A DNA stretch of 28,800 nt from JAGVWT01 sp964538405 (GTDB taxonomy: Archaea > Nanobdellota > Nanobdellia > Pacearchaeales > GW2011-AR1), in assembly GCA_964538405.1 (NCBI GenBank), contig CAZIET010000005.1, forward strand, positions 1 to 28,800. The letters are read 5' to 3'. Positions 7,834-14,057 of the stretch are shown in pieces (within the stretch, counting starts at the first letter, position 1; each line of letters starts with the position of its first letter). Both the position numbers and the translations under genes were made by a program. Under the pieces are notes generated by a model. That model saw nothing but the letters and a program-made list of their open reading frames with translations, made no database searches and had not been told where the DNA came from.

Positions 7834-8586
7834 ATGAAAACTGAAAAAGAATTTGTATCAAAAATGGAATATAAATTCATAGACAAAACAATATTTTTTC
7901 CAGAACATGGAATCTTGGCAATCGGAGATCTTCATGTAGGATTTGAACAGTCATTAAGGGAAGCTGGGGTGAATCTACCAGAAAGCCAGACCAATGAAAC
8001 AACAAAAAATCTCCAAATGATAATAGAAGAAATAAAAAAGAGCAATTGGAAACTGAAAAAAATAATTTTTCTTGGAGACATAAAGCATTATTTCGGTTAT
8101 GAGTGGAGAGAAAAGGTTCATTTCAACAAAATACTAGATTTTTTAAAGCAGTTCGTAGAGGATTCTGACATTATTCTTATAAAAGGAAACCATGACAAGT
8201 TTGACTTCTCTGGCAAGAAAATGAAAAATTGTCACATAAAAGACAAAATTGCATTTTTCCATGGGCACATAAGTTTCCCGCAGATTATGGACAAAGAAGT
8301 GAACATGTGGGTGATGGGACATTTGCATCCTTCAATACTTCTTTCTGAAAAAGAAGGGGTGAAAAGGGAGAAATTCAAGTGTTTCTTAGTTGGGAAATAT
8401 AAAGGAAAAGAAATTATAATAATTCCAAGCTTCATTGGAATAACAGAAGGAACGCCCGTAAATGAACAACGATACGAAAATGAAAAAGAATTTTCAGTAA
8501 TTCCGCACAAAGAAATAAGAAACTTCAAGGCGTATGTTATTGGAGATAATCAGATATTTGACTTTGGGAAAGTAAAAGAATTGTAA
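7834..8586 (+). CDS. Calcineurin-like metallophosphoesterase, Lhr-associated
   Basis: Binuclear metal phosphoesterase of about 250 residues, probably a nuclease or phosphodiesterase. All family motifs are present in order: GDLHVGFE, FLGDIKHYFGYEW, LIKGNHDKFD, FFHGH and MGHLHPS. Family members often sit beside Lhr helicases in archaea and bacteria, as here, so a joint DNA end-processing role is likely but inferred. An in-frame GTG at 7819 lies inside the end of the Fic gene; I prefer the ATG at 7834, two bases after the Fic stop (TAA-AG-ATG). The first ~15 residues are not conserved in type and the globular domain begins at about MEYKFIDK. It is the last gene of the unit; no terminator hairpin is visible before the next gene. 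Confidence 0.92.
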   Translation: MKTEKEFVSKMEYKFIDKTIFFPEHGILAIGDLHVGFEQSLREAGVNLPESQTNETTKNLQMIIEEIKKSNWKLKKIIFLGDIKHYFGYEWREKVHFNKILDFLKQFVEDSDIILIKGNHDKFDFSGKKMKNCHIKDKIAFFHGHISFPQIMDKEVNMWVMGHLHPSILLSEKEGVKREKFKCFLVGKYKGKEIIIIPSFIGITEGTPVNEQRYENEKEFSVIPHKEIRNFKAYVIGDNQIFDFGKVKEL

Positions 8587-8630
8587 TTTTGGATATAAAT
8601 ACTTAAAAATAAATCATTACTTAATTTATC

Positions 8631-8936
8631 ATGGATAGAACGGGCATGGGACCAATTGCTTCTGGAGAAGTAAAAAGATTTAGAATCGATGGTTTAAGAA
8701 TCTCGGGAAATCAATTAGAAGTTAAAGCAAGAGAAGTTATTGATCCTAATAAAAATCTTATTGGGAAAGATATTCCTCCATTTTACATTGATATAGGAAG
8801 ATTTGATGAAGATAAGTTCAAATATTTAAGACCCGGCCGAGATGTTAATGCACGAATGGTGGGCAGAAAAATAATAGCACTTTATGGGGTTTCTAAGAGA
8901 AATACAACTCACGGACCAATTTACCAATTTAACTGA
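8631..8936 (+). CDS. Hypothetical protein, 101 aa
   Basis: Unrecognised. The protein looks beta-rich and basic, with repeated short hydrophobic strands (RFRIDGLRISGNQLEVKARE, RDVNARMVGRKIIALYGVS), suggesting a small beta-barrel or OB-like fold; that is a guess from pattern only. No membrane segment or cysteine is present. The ATG at 8631 is supported by a TATA-like CTTAAAAAT at 8602-8610, centred 25 nt upstream. Its TGA stop (8934-8936) directly abuts the stop of the small convergent gene on the other strand. Arginine is relatively frequent compared with the lysine-rich conserved neighbours. Confidence 0.72.
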   Translation: MDRTGMGPIASGEVKRFRIDGLRISGNQLEVKAREVIDPNKNLIGKDIPPFYIDIGRFDEDKFKYLRPGRDVNARMVGRKIIALYGVSKRNTTHGPIYQFN

Positions 8937-9044
8937 TTATTTCTCAATATCACAAACAACACATCTCCATCTTTTTTCAATGGTGCAGTAGTATGTGGGA
9001 TTTTTGTGCTTCTTGCAAATCAAATGTGATCCATCGTGCGGCAT
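8937..9044 (-). CDS. 35-aa Cys/His-rich micro-protein
   Basis: Reading the minus strand from ATG 9044 gives a 35-residue protein starting MPHDGSHLICKKHKNP and ending CTIEKRWRCCVCDIEK. The pattern C10-x2-H13 ... C20 ... C28-C29-x-C31 could bind one zinc ion as a miniature ribbon or knuckle. Start evidence is a Shine-Dalgarno-like GAGGT five bases before the ATG, and GTTTAAAAA (minus strand, 9059-9067) as a TATA candidate about 19 nt upstream, slightly close. The stop abuts that of the convergent gene ending at 8936. Its short length makes it easy to miss, and it could be spurious, but the cysteine spacing and start signals favour a real gene. No family recognised. Confidence 0.55.
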   Translation of the reverse strand: MPHDGSHLICKKHKNPTYYCTIEKRWRCVVCDIEK

Positions 9045-9186
9045 TTTTTACCTCTTATTTTTTAAACATTTATTTTTGTTAATTTGCATTTATAATTGTT
9101 ATTAAAACAGTTTATTATCCATGCTTGTATGAAATTGTACGATTAATTTTCAAAAGATATTTAAACAAGAAAATAATTAATTTATT

Positions 9187-9618
9187 ATGATGATCGATTT
9201 GAGTGTGATAAATCACGCTGCTGTTTTTGTTTCTGCAATTATTGCATTTTTTGTTGGTTGGTTGTGGTTTTCTTCAGCTCTTTTTGGCAATATGTGGGTT
9301 AAACTGAATAAATTCTCAAAAGCTCATATGAATGCTGCAAAGAAAAAGGGTATGAAAGGAATGTGGTCACAAATGTTATTAAGCTTCCTTAGCTCAGTAG
9401 TTATGATTTATGTTCTTGCTCTGCTTTTGGTTAATGTTGGAGCTACTACAATAGGCGCAGCGGTTGTTTTGGCTTTTACAGTTTGGTTAGGATTCTTTGC
9501 TGCAATAATGATTAACATGGTTTTGTGGGAAGGAAAACCTTTCGCTTTATACTTAATTTCTGTAGGGCATCATCTTGCAGTGTTAGTTATTTCTGCAGTG
9601 ATTTTAGTTATGTGGTAG
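9187..9618 (+). CDS. DUF1761-family membrane protein
   Basis: The 143-residue protein has about four hydrophobic segments: ~10-32, ~62-84, ~89-112 and ~120-143. The order, the NHAAVFVSAIIAFFVGWLWFSSALFG opening split by short loops, and the GHHLAVLVISAVILVMW end match the DUF1761 family of small integral membrane proteins. Function is unknown in the family. The ATG at 9187 has an ATATTTAAAC TATA box at 9157-9166, centred 26 nt upstream, so the transcript is probably leaderless. It stands alone, convergent with the next gene, and gives no operon clue. Confidence 0.85.
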   Translation: MMIDLSVINHAAVFVSAIIAFFVGWLWFSSALFGNMWVKLNKFSKAHMNAAKKKGMKGMWSQMLLSFLSSVVMIYVLALLLVNVGATTIGAAVVLAFTVWLGFFAAIMINMVLWEGKPFALYLISVGHHLAVLVISAVILVMW

Positions 9619-9628
9619 ACTGGTAAAA

Positions 9629-10279
9629 TTAATCTTTGATTCCAAATTTAGATAAATAGTTTTTTATATCAAGAATAATCACCTCTAGATCGTTCAAGGT
9701 ACTCATTATAATACTTCTTGCTTCAGTTTGCTTTTGAATCATTGCTTTTTCATCTTTTTTAGAAAGATTAGGGTTGAAGAAATATAAATCTAAAATGGTA
9801 TCGCTCAAATTATTAATAATTTCTATTTTATCGTTTGCTAAGAGCATCGACTCCATTAGGGGATTTGTGGGTATCTTTTTAAAACTTGGACTTAGATTAC
9901 TCATATAAGAGTCTACATTAAAAGAAATTATAGCATGTGGGGGAATTTTCCATGGATTTGATTCTAAATTCTTTCTATAAAATATCAAATGACTGTCCAT
10001 TGGACCTTGAGACCCAATTTTATACTTCTCACTGCTCCCAATGATTTTAGACTCTAATTTTATACTTTTAAGCAGATTAATTTGGACTTTTTCTTTTTCT
10101 TTAGTTTTCAACTGGTACTCTACCCAGAAAATAATCAAAATCACTATTACAGACAGGAAAGTTAATACTCCCGAATAGTCAATAAGAAATTTATTAAAAT
10201 AGATTATAGAGGTGATTATCAATGAAGTTACTACAAAAAAGAATATTCCCTTCAATCCATACTCTATCTCTTTTTGCAT
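9629..10279 (-). CDS. Hypothetical membrane-anchored protein, 216 aa
   Basis: Unrecognised. Two transmembrane helices occupy about residues 11-28 and 35-54, followed by a soluble region of ~160 residues containing a lysine-rich linker (QLKTKEKEKVQ) and a C-terminal part rich in Leu/Ile with charged residues that is probably helical. No enzymatic motif is visible. The two-helix anchor with a large hydrophilic tail suggests a cytoplasmic or exported sensor-like domain; the side cannot be told. The ATG at 10279 is supported by TATA-like CTTTTAAAC (minus strand, 10299-10307), 24 nt upstream. It lies just downstream of the tRNA-Trp gene on the same strand but has its own promoter. Confidence 0.75.
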   Translation of the reverse strand: MQKEIEYGLKGIFFFVVTSLIITSIIYFNKFLIDYSGVLTFLSVIVILIIFWVEYQLKTKEKEKVQINLLKSIKLESKIIGSSEKYKIGSQGPMDSHLIFYRKNLESNPWKIPPHAIISFNVDSYMSNLSPSFKKIPTNPLMESMLLANDKIEIINNLSDTILDLYFFNPNLSKKDEKAMIQKQTEARSIIMSTLNDLEVIILDIKNYLSKFGIKD

Positions 10280-10324
10280 AACCTTTGATTAAGTTTATGT
10301 TTAAAAGAATTATTGTGATAAAAA

Positions 10325-10413
10325 TGGACCCGGAGGGAATCGAACCCCCATCAGCTGCTGTCTTCGATATAAAACGCTGGAGGCAGCTATACTGGCCATT
10401 ATACGACGGATCC
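10325..10413 (-). tRNA. trnW: tRNA-Trp (CCA) with a 17-nt intron
   Basis: The minus strand folds as a tRNA: acceptor GGATCCG/CGGGTCC (one G-U), D-arm with AATGGCCA loop, anticodon stem GCTGC/GCAGC, and T-arm GGGGG-TTCGATT-CCCTC. The anticodon loop is interrupted. Loop bases CTCCAG then resume with A38 after 17 nt, giving anticodon CCA. The split falls at the canonical archaeal 37/38 site. Discriminator A73 with G1-C72 and G2-C71 fits Trp identity. No CCA is encoded. A TATA box ATTAAAAAC (minus strand, 10436-10444) is 27 nt upstream. Confidence 0.82.
10360..10376 (-). other. tRNA-Trp intron (17 nt)
   Basis: CGTTTTATATCGAAGAC lies between bases 37 and 38. Pairing loop bases CTCC with intron GAAG (one C-A mismatch) leaves 3-nt bulges AGC and ACA on opposite sides. 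This is a bulge-helix-bulge, with cuts predicted exactly at the intron ends. Confidence 0.7.
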
Positions 10414-10499
10414 TTGCAAAACCTAAGAATAATTTGTTTTTAATGCTTTTCTATTAAGAAAATGACAAAATTTAAATAAAAGAAATGTATGGTTTTAAT

Positions 10500-10691
10500 A
10501 TGGAAAACGAAATAAAAGACATGAAAAGAGAAATTGAAGTGCTGAAAAGGGCAGTTGAGGAAATAAAGCTGACCATGGACATAGAACCGGAAGTAAGACC
10601 AGAATACTTGGAAAGATTAAGAAAAATAAGCAAAGGCAAACATATCCCTTTTAAAGATATTGACGATTTAAGAAGACAGATAGAGGGATGA
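10500..10691 (+). CDS. RelB-like antitoxin of a type II toxin-antitoxin pair
   Basis: A small acidic, helical protein of 63 residues. The N-terminal half is a heptad-like amphipathic helix (MENEIKDMKREIEVLKRAVEE in two stretches), suited to dimerisation. The C-terminal half, RPEYLERLRKISKGKHIPF...DDLRRQIEG, resembles the toxin-wrapping tail of archaeal RelB-type antitoxins. An in-frame ATG at 10485 would add five residues, but the TATA box at 10467-10479 is centred 27 nt before the ATG at 10500 and only 12 nt before 10485, so 10500 is preferred. The toxin gene follows after one base. It should neutralise the toxin and repress its own promoter, as in known RelBE systems. Family identity is by pattern and context. 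Confidence 0.78.
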   Translation: MENEIKDMKREIEVLKRAVEEIKLTMDIEPEVRPEYLERLRKISKGKHIPFKDIDDLRRQIEG

Positions 10692-10692
10692 A

Positions 10693-10971
10693 ATGTACCC
10701 CTACAATTATTCTGAACGTCTAAAAGGGATTCTAAAAAAACTTTTCAAAAAAGATAATAAAACTTACAATCAAATTATGAAGAAAGTTCAGGAAATAATT
10801 AATTCTGTGGATGTTGAACATTACAAAAATCTAAAGTATGATTTGAAGGAATTCAAGGGTGTTCATATTGGGCATTTTGTTTTAGTATTCAAGTATGATA
10901 AAAATCAAAACATAATTTCTTTTGAAGACTTTGATCATCACGACAAAATTTATTTTAAAAAATACAATTAA
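10693..10971 (+). CDS. RelE/ParE-superfamily toxin
   Basis: The 92-residue protein fits a RelE fold: an N-terminal helical pair (SERLKGILKKLFKKDNKTYNQ split over residues 7-27), the KNLKYDLKEFKGVHIGHFVLVFKYD beta-hairpin in parts, and the archaeal RelE end DFDHHDKIY near 80-88. Typical RelE toxins cut mRNA in the ribosomal A site or otherwise block growth. It begins one base after the antitoxin stop, with a GAGGG Shine-Dalgarno inside the antitoxin gene, the usual coupling for such pairs. The catalytic residues cannot be assigned with certainty, so an mRNA endonuclease role is inferred from family. Confidence 0.82.
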   Translation: MYPYNYSERLKGILKKLFKKDNKTYNQIMKKVQEIINSVDVEHYKNLKYDLKEFKGVHIGHFVLVFKYDKNQNIISFEDFDHHDKIYFKKYN

Positions 10972-10972
10972 A

Positions 10973-11359
10973 ATGGACAAAGTAATACTTGATACAAACT
11001 TCATAATGACTTGTGTGAAACAGAAGATTGATTTATTCTGGGATATGAAAGCAATGGGAATGCAAATTATAGTTCCAAAACAAGTAATAAATGAGTTGAA
11101 CAGAGTGATAAAGTCGAAACAGAAATATCATTTCAGAGAAGACGCAGAAGTTTCATTAAAAATATTAGAGAATGAGAAAAATAATTACCAAAAAATTGAC
11201 TTAAAGAAATACGGAAAGAATACTGATTCAGGAATAAGAAATTTTGCGAATGCACATAAAGATGTTCTTGTTGCAACAATGGATCAAAGACTAAAAAGAA
11301 GCATTAGAAACAACAAGGTTGTAATAAGAGGAAGAAAGAGATTGCAGATAGTACAATAA
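10973..11359 (+). CDS. PIN-domain nuclease, FCF1-like
   Basis: A single PIN domain of 128 residues. Acidic metal ligands appear in the usual order: D7 and N9 in VILDTNFIM, E in KQVINELNRV, D in NTDSGIRNFA, and D in VLVATMDQRLKRSIR. The end NNKVVIRGRKRLQIV resembles archaeal proteins related to the rRNA-processing factor FCF1/Utp24. A VapC-type toxin is the alternative. A longer reading from 10922 overlaps the toxin gene and is unlikely; the ATG at 10973 follows the toxin stop after one base. Cotranscription with the RelBE-like pair is likely from the spacing, though a functional link is unproven. Confidence 0.85.
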   Translation: MDKVILDTNFIMTCVKQKIDLFWDMKAMGMQIIVPKQVINELNRVIKSKQKYHFREDAEVSLKILENEKNNYQKIDLKKYGKNTDSGIRNFANAHKDVLVATMDQRLKRSIRNNKVVIRGRKRLQIVQ

Positions 11360-11391
11360 TGTTTATATAGGAGTATTTTGATTATTTTTAC

Positions 11392-11829
11392 ATGCAAAAT
11401 AGTATGGATTTTAGTAGAGCTAGAAAATATCTTCCCCTCCCAAGAAATATAAGACATAGTGAAGCGAGAGAAATACTCCTTCAAATTCAAAGGAAATTAG
11501 AAAATTGTAGAGTATCTTATTACTTCTCTGGAAATGGGGAAATTCACAATTCATTAACACCTGTTGGTTATGATGAACAAATTGACGTCCTACATGGCAC
11601 AATCAGTTATTCAGATAAAAAAAGAAGACAAATAGAAGTGGGATTTGAATTCAGAGATGAGCCTTTATTCAGTAAATTTAAGTTTAATGGTATGAGGTAT
11701 GATGAATGTGATGATGACGAGGAAGTAAAAATTCATGATATAGTCAGTAAATCTCTGGATGATTACTTTAAAACTCCACCAGCACCTAGAGAAAAGAACG
11801 CTCAACCATCTGGTGCCACAAGAGAATGA
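11392..11829 (+). CDS. Hypothetical protein, 145 aa
   Basis: Unrecognised. It has an N-terminal basic segment (FSRARKYLPLPRNIRHSEAR), a middle region that looks beta-rich (VSYYFSGNGEI, IDVLHGTISYSD, QIEVGFEFRDEPLF), an acidic patch DECDDDEEVK and a disordered Pro/Glu/Ala tail. No membrane segment or catalytic motif is visible. The ATG at 11392 has a TATA-like GTTTATATAG at 11361-11370, centred 26 nt upstream. Its 3' end lies just before the rpo7 promoter. Like several orphans here it is single, has its own leaderless promoter, and has few lysines compared with neighbours. Confidence 0.72.
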   Translation: MQNSMDFSRARKYLPLPRNIRHSEAREILLQIQRKLENCRVSYYFSGNGEIHNSLTPVGYDEQIDVLHGTISYSDKKRRQIEVGFEFRDEPLFSKFKFNGMRYDECDDDEEVKIHDIVSKSLDDYFKTPPAPREKNAQPSGATRE

Positions 11830-11831
11830 AA

Positions 11832-11841
11832 GCTTTTTAAA
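11832..11841 (+). promoter_or_regulatory. TATA box of the rpo7-rps27ae operon
   Basis: GCTTTTTAAA is centred 27 nt before the Rpo7 ATG at 11864, giving a leaderless transcript for the transcription/translation operon. It begins three bases after the preceding orphan's stop. Confidence 0.6.
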
Positions 11842-11863
11842 CGAAATTTTACTAACCTTGATA

Positions 11864-12457
11864 ATGTTCTACCTAAATGAAATTGAAGACCATGTAAGAG
11901 TCGAGCCAAAACTATTTGGACTTGAAACTGCCGATGCTGTTGAAAAACAACTCAGGGAAACATATGAAGACTACTATGACAAGGAACTTGGAAAAGTCGT
12001 CGCCGTAGTTGAAGTTCTTGATGTTGGCAAGGGAATAATAATTCCTGGAGATGGGGCAGCCTATTACAAATCAAAATTCAAAGTAGTTTCATGGAAACCG
12101 GAATTGCACGAATTGGTTTATGGAACAATTGCTGAAATAACAAACTTCGGAGCATTCATAGACATGGGTGTAATGAAAGGGATGATTCANNNNNNNNNNG
12201 ATTTTGTAAGCTTCAGCAAGACAGGATCACTTTTGGGAAAGGCAAGCAAAAGAACACTGAAACAAGGAGATGTTTGCATGGCAAGGGTTGTTGCAATTTC
12301 ACACAAAGGAGACTCGCCAAAAATAGGATTGACAATGAGACAGCCGGGATTGGGAAAGATTGAATGGCTGAAGGAAGACAAAATGAAAAAAAGTAAAGAA
12401 GCAAAAAGAGCTGAATCTGCAGATAAACAAAAATCAAAAGGAAGGAAGGAAAAATGA
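11864..12457 (+). CDS. rpo7: DNA-directed RNA polymerase subunit Rpo7 (E'), with 10-N gap
   Basis: Stalk subunit of archaeal RNA polymerase that pairs with Rpo4 and binds emerging RNA. The N-terminal domain opens with MFYLNEIEDHVRVEPKLFG, typical of the family, followed by the tip loop region and an S1 RNA-binding domain (YGTIAEITNFGAFIDMGVMKGMI...). The end LTMRQPGLGKIEWL is a family signature, followed by a lysine-rich tail. The S1 domain is interrupted by ten Ns (12190-12199). The reading frame continues across, but compared with the usual IHVSQIMDDYVS stretch about three residues seem to be missing, so the gap is probably about 9 nt too short. An upstream start at 11759 overlaps the previous gene and is rejected in favour of the TATA-supported ATG at 11864. 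Confidence 0.95.
   Translation: MFYLNEIEDHVRVEPKLFGLETADAVEKQLRETYEDYYDKELGKVVAVVEVLDVGKGIIIPGDGAAYYKSKFKVVSWKPELHELVYGTIAEITNFGAFIDMGVMKGMIXXXXDFVSFSKTGSLLGKASKRTLKQGDVCMARVVAISHKGDSPKIGLTMRQPGLGKIEWLKEDKMKKSKEAKRAESADKQKSKGRKEK
12190..12199. other. Assembly gap (10 N) inside rpo7
   Basis: Ten undetermined bases. The number is probably a placeholder or gap estimate; the conserved protein suggests about 19 real bases. Confidence 0.95.
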
Positions 12458-12696
12458 CCCGACTAGATTACCTAAGAAGCACTGTTTGTCTTAGACCATT
12501 TAGTGGATACGACCAAGCAAGTAGAATAAAGGGGGCTTATGAACAGCACTTAAGAACTCCAGAAGATCCAGTTGTTGTGGAAGAAGCACGATCAGAATTA
12601 GCAATATTAGGATTGGATATTAACTCTCCTAGAAATATAATTACAAAACAATTAAATAGATTAGAAGAAGGTGGAAGGAAGGTGTTTATAAGATGA
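12454..12696 (+). CDS. Hypothetical protein inserted in the rpo7-spt4 operon, 80 aa
   Basis: Unrecognised small basic helical protein. It starts in an ATGA overlap with the rpo7 stop and ends in an ATGA overlap with spt4, so it is fully translationally coupled to both. It has a central stretch GYDQASRIKGAYEQHLR, then EEARSELAILGLDI and SPRNIITKQLNRLEEG. The spacing resembles the other orphan in this operon (13175-13366): an aromatic-Asp-x-Ala opening, a helix with Ile-Lys/Arg and Ala-x-Glu, a mid Leu-Ala helix, then Ser-x-Arg and a final helix ending Leu/Ile-Glu. They may be diverged copies. Arginine and proline are more frequent than in neighbours. No such gene is standard between rpo7 and spt4 in archaea. 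Confidence 0.75.
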   Translation: MTRLDYLRSTVCLRPFSGYDQASRIKGAYEQHLRTPEDPVVVEEARSELAILGLDINSPRNIITKQLNRLEEGGRKVFIR

Positions 12697-12878
12697 AACA
12701 AAAAGCATGCAGAAACTGCAACAGAATATTTGAAGGAGAGAAATGTCCCAACTGCGGCTCCACTGAATGGACTGAAAGCTTCAAGGGAAGGATAATTGTT
12801 CTGAATCCTGAAAAATCAGAGATTGCAAACAAACTAAATTTTAAAAACAAAGGGAATTTTGCGGTGAAGACAAGATGA
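12693..12878 (+). CDS. spt4: Transcription elongation factor Spt4 (RpoE'')
   Basis: Small zinc-ribbon partner of Spt5/NusG that keeps RNA polymerase processive. The 61 residues contain CRNCNRIFEGEKCPNCGS near 6-23, a four-cysteine zinc site, followed by TEWTESFKGRIIVLNPEKSEIA, the typical Spt4 strand and contact region. Length is normal. Its start overlaps the preceding orphan by ATGA, and its stop overlaps the S24e start in the same way. The position after rpo7 is the common archaeal order apart from the inserted orphan. Confidence 0.95.
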   Translation: MKQKACRNCNRIFEGEKCPNCGSTEWTESFKGRIIVLNPEKSEIANKLNFKNKGNFAVKTR

Positions 12879-13174
12879 CTGAAGTAATTCACGAAAAAGA
12901 CAATCCATTTTTTGGAAGAAAGGAAATCATAATAAAAATAAAGAAAGAAACCCATCCCAATCAAGTGGAAATAAAGAAAACAATATCCGAAAAATATTCT
13001 TCTGATCCAAAACACATCAAAATAAAGAAGATTTCAGCAAAATACGGAACAAAAGAATTTTCTGTAAGCGCTTTTGTGTACAAATCCGAAGAAGAAAAGA
13101 AAATAGTTGAGATCAAAAAGAAAAAAGATGACAAATCAAGCGGACACGAAGTAAAACAAGAGGTCAAGAAGTAA
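12875..13174 (+). CDS. rps24e: 30S ribosomal protein S24e
   Basis: Small-subunit ribosomal protein shared by archaea and eukaryotes. The 99 residues carry family features: HEKDNPFFGRKEIIIKI at the start, THPNQVEIKKTISEKYSS, and HIKIKKISAKYGTKEFSVSAFVY (two stretches), with a charged lysine-rich tail. Length fits archaeal S24e. It overlaps the spt4 stop (ATGA) and is followed immediately by the second orphan of the operon. Confidence 0.95.
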   Translation: MTEVIHEKDNPFFGRKEIIIKIKKETHPNQVEIKKTISEKYSSDPKHIKIKKISAKYGTKEFSVSAFVYKSEEEKKIVEIKKKKDDKSSGHEVKQEVKK

Positions 13175-13366
13175 ATGAAATATAAATTATCAAGATTTGA
13201 CTTGGCCCAAATAAGAGAAGCACACGAAAGATATATATTGGATAGCGGTAAAGAAAGAAGGCTATATGCTACAGAACAACTAGCAAGAATTGATGCTACA
13301 CTTCCAATTTCAAGATTTGATCTTGCTCAAAGAATCCAAGAGATTGAGAGAGATATGATAAATTAA
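13175..13366 (+). CDS. Hypothetical protein inserted between rps24e and rps27ae, 63 aa
   Basis: Unrecognised. The ATG follows the S24e stop with no gap, and rps27ae starts one base after its stop, so it is within the operon. It has an internal repeat: LSRFDLAQIREAHERYI near 5-21 and ISRFDLAQRIQEIERDM near 45-61, each an SRFDLAQ box followed by an amphipathic helix. Between them is a basic helix (KERRLYATEQLARIDATLP). A helical hairpin that pairs with itself or an RNA-associated protein is plausible. It may be a distant copy of the orphan at 12454-12696. Confidence 0.75.
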   Translation: MKYKLSRFDLAQIREAHERYILDSGKERRLYATEQLARIDATLPISRFDLAQRIQEIERDMIN

Positions 13367-13367
13367 A

Positions 13368-13580
13368 ATGGCAAAAGACAAAGGAAAAGAAGGAAAGAAA
13401 CCACACAAGAACAAGCCAACAAGCAAGAAATATTCAAAGTACAAAGTTTCTGGAACTACTTTAACAAAAGAAAGATTCTGCCCCCGATGTGGTCCAGGCG
13501 TGTTCTTAATGAATGCAAAGGACAGGGATTATTGCGGAAGATGCCACCTAAGTGAGTTTAAAATCAAGGAAAAGAAATAA
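13368..13580 (+). CDS. rps27ae: 30S ribosomal protein S27ae
   Basis: Zinc-ribbon protein of the small subunit. The 70 residues have a lysine-rich N-terminal extension (AKDKGKEGKKPHKNKPTSKK) and the zinc site CPRCGPGVFLM...YCGRCHLSEF with four cysteines, typical of archaeal S27ae. It is the last gene of the rpo7 operon. In many archaea kae1 follows; here the next gene is convergent and its stop codon directly abuts this one. Confidence 0.95.
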   Translation: MAKDKGKEGKKPHKNKPTSKKYSKYKVSGTTLTKERFCPRCGPGVFLMNAKDRDYCGRCHLSEFKIKEKK

Positions 13581-13904
13581 TTAGTAATCTCTTCTTGCTA
13601 AAATAGTACAATAATCAGAATCTTCTTTGCCTCTTCTTCCTAAGAAAGCTCTTACTCCGGCAAAAGCGATTAAACCCATTTCTTCTAATCTTCTTTGTAT
13701 TGCGCGTGCCTGATTTATATGAACATTTCTTCTGAAAGTAAAACCATCATCATAAAGCACACCATAAGCATCTCTTCTTCTTTTTTCTGCAACCGATAAA
13801 ACCTCTCCAGGTATAGGGCCGCTGAATGTTCTCTGCTGACTAGATCTAAATTGTGGAAGAGTTTGATTATCTAGCAAGACAGTAGCATATTTCCAAGTAG
13901 GCAT
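13581..13904 (-). CDS. Hypothetical arginine-rich protein, 107 aa
   Basis: Unrecognised. About 16 arginines against three lysines is a striking contrast to the lysine-rich genes around it. Pattern: an N-terminal strand (TWKYATVLLDNQ), SVAEKRRRDAYGVLYDDGFTF in the middle, and NQARAIQRRLEEMGLIAF as an amphipathic helix. The ATG at 13904 is chosen over a TTG at 13910 because TATA-like AGTTAAAAAC (minus strand, 13925-13934) is centred 26 nt upstream. The stop directly abuts the rps27ae stop on the opposite strand, so the two transcripts must overlap. Confidence 0.72.
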   Translation of the reverse strand: MPTWKYATVLLDNQTLPQFRSSQQRTFSGPIPGEVLSVAEKRRRDAYGVLYDDGFTFRRNVHINQARAIQRRLEEMGLIAFAGVRAFLGRRGKEDSDYCTILARRDY

Positions 13905-13960
13905 AGACAAAATACAAAAAAACAGTTTTTAACTTTTGTTATGATTAAAAGAATATAATG

Positions 13961-14001
13961 CGTGGGAGCTAAATCCTAAAAAGAACTAACTGTACTCCAC
14001 G
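13961..14001. repeat. Imperfect inverted repeat, possible terminator
   Basis: CGTGG(G)AG and CTCCACG can form a 7-bp stem with one bulged G around a 26-nt AT-rich loop. It lies 57 nt downstream of the stop of the minus-strand gene 14058-14420, so it may end that transcript; a stray hairpin is possible. Confidence 0.3.
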
Positions 14002-14057
14002 ACTTTTATTAACTAAACTTAATATAATACTAATGTATCTCGAGTTTATATACTTGC

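Noticed and set aside
10922..10972. N-terminal extension of the PIN protein from 10922
   Set aside because: It would overlap the toxin gene; the PIN domain begins with MDKVILDTN at 10973.
11759..11863. N-terminal extension of Rpo7 starting at 11759
   Set aside because: It overlaps the preceding gene in another frame and lacks family similarity; the TATA and the family start support 11864.
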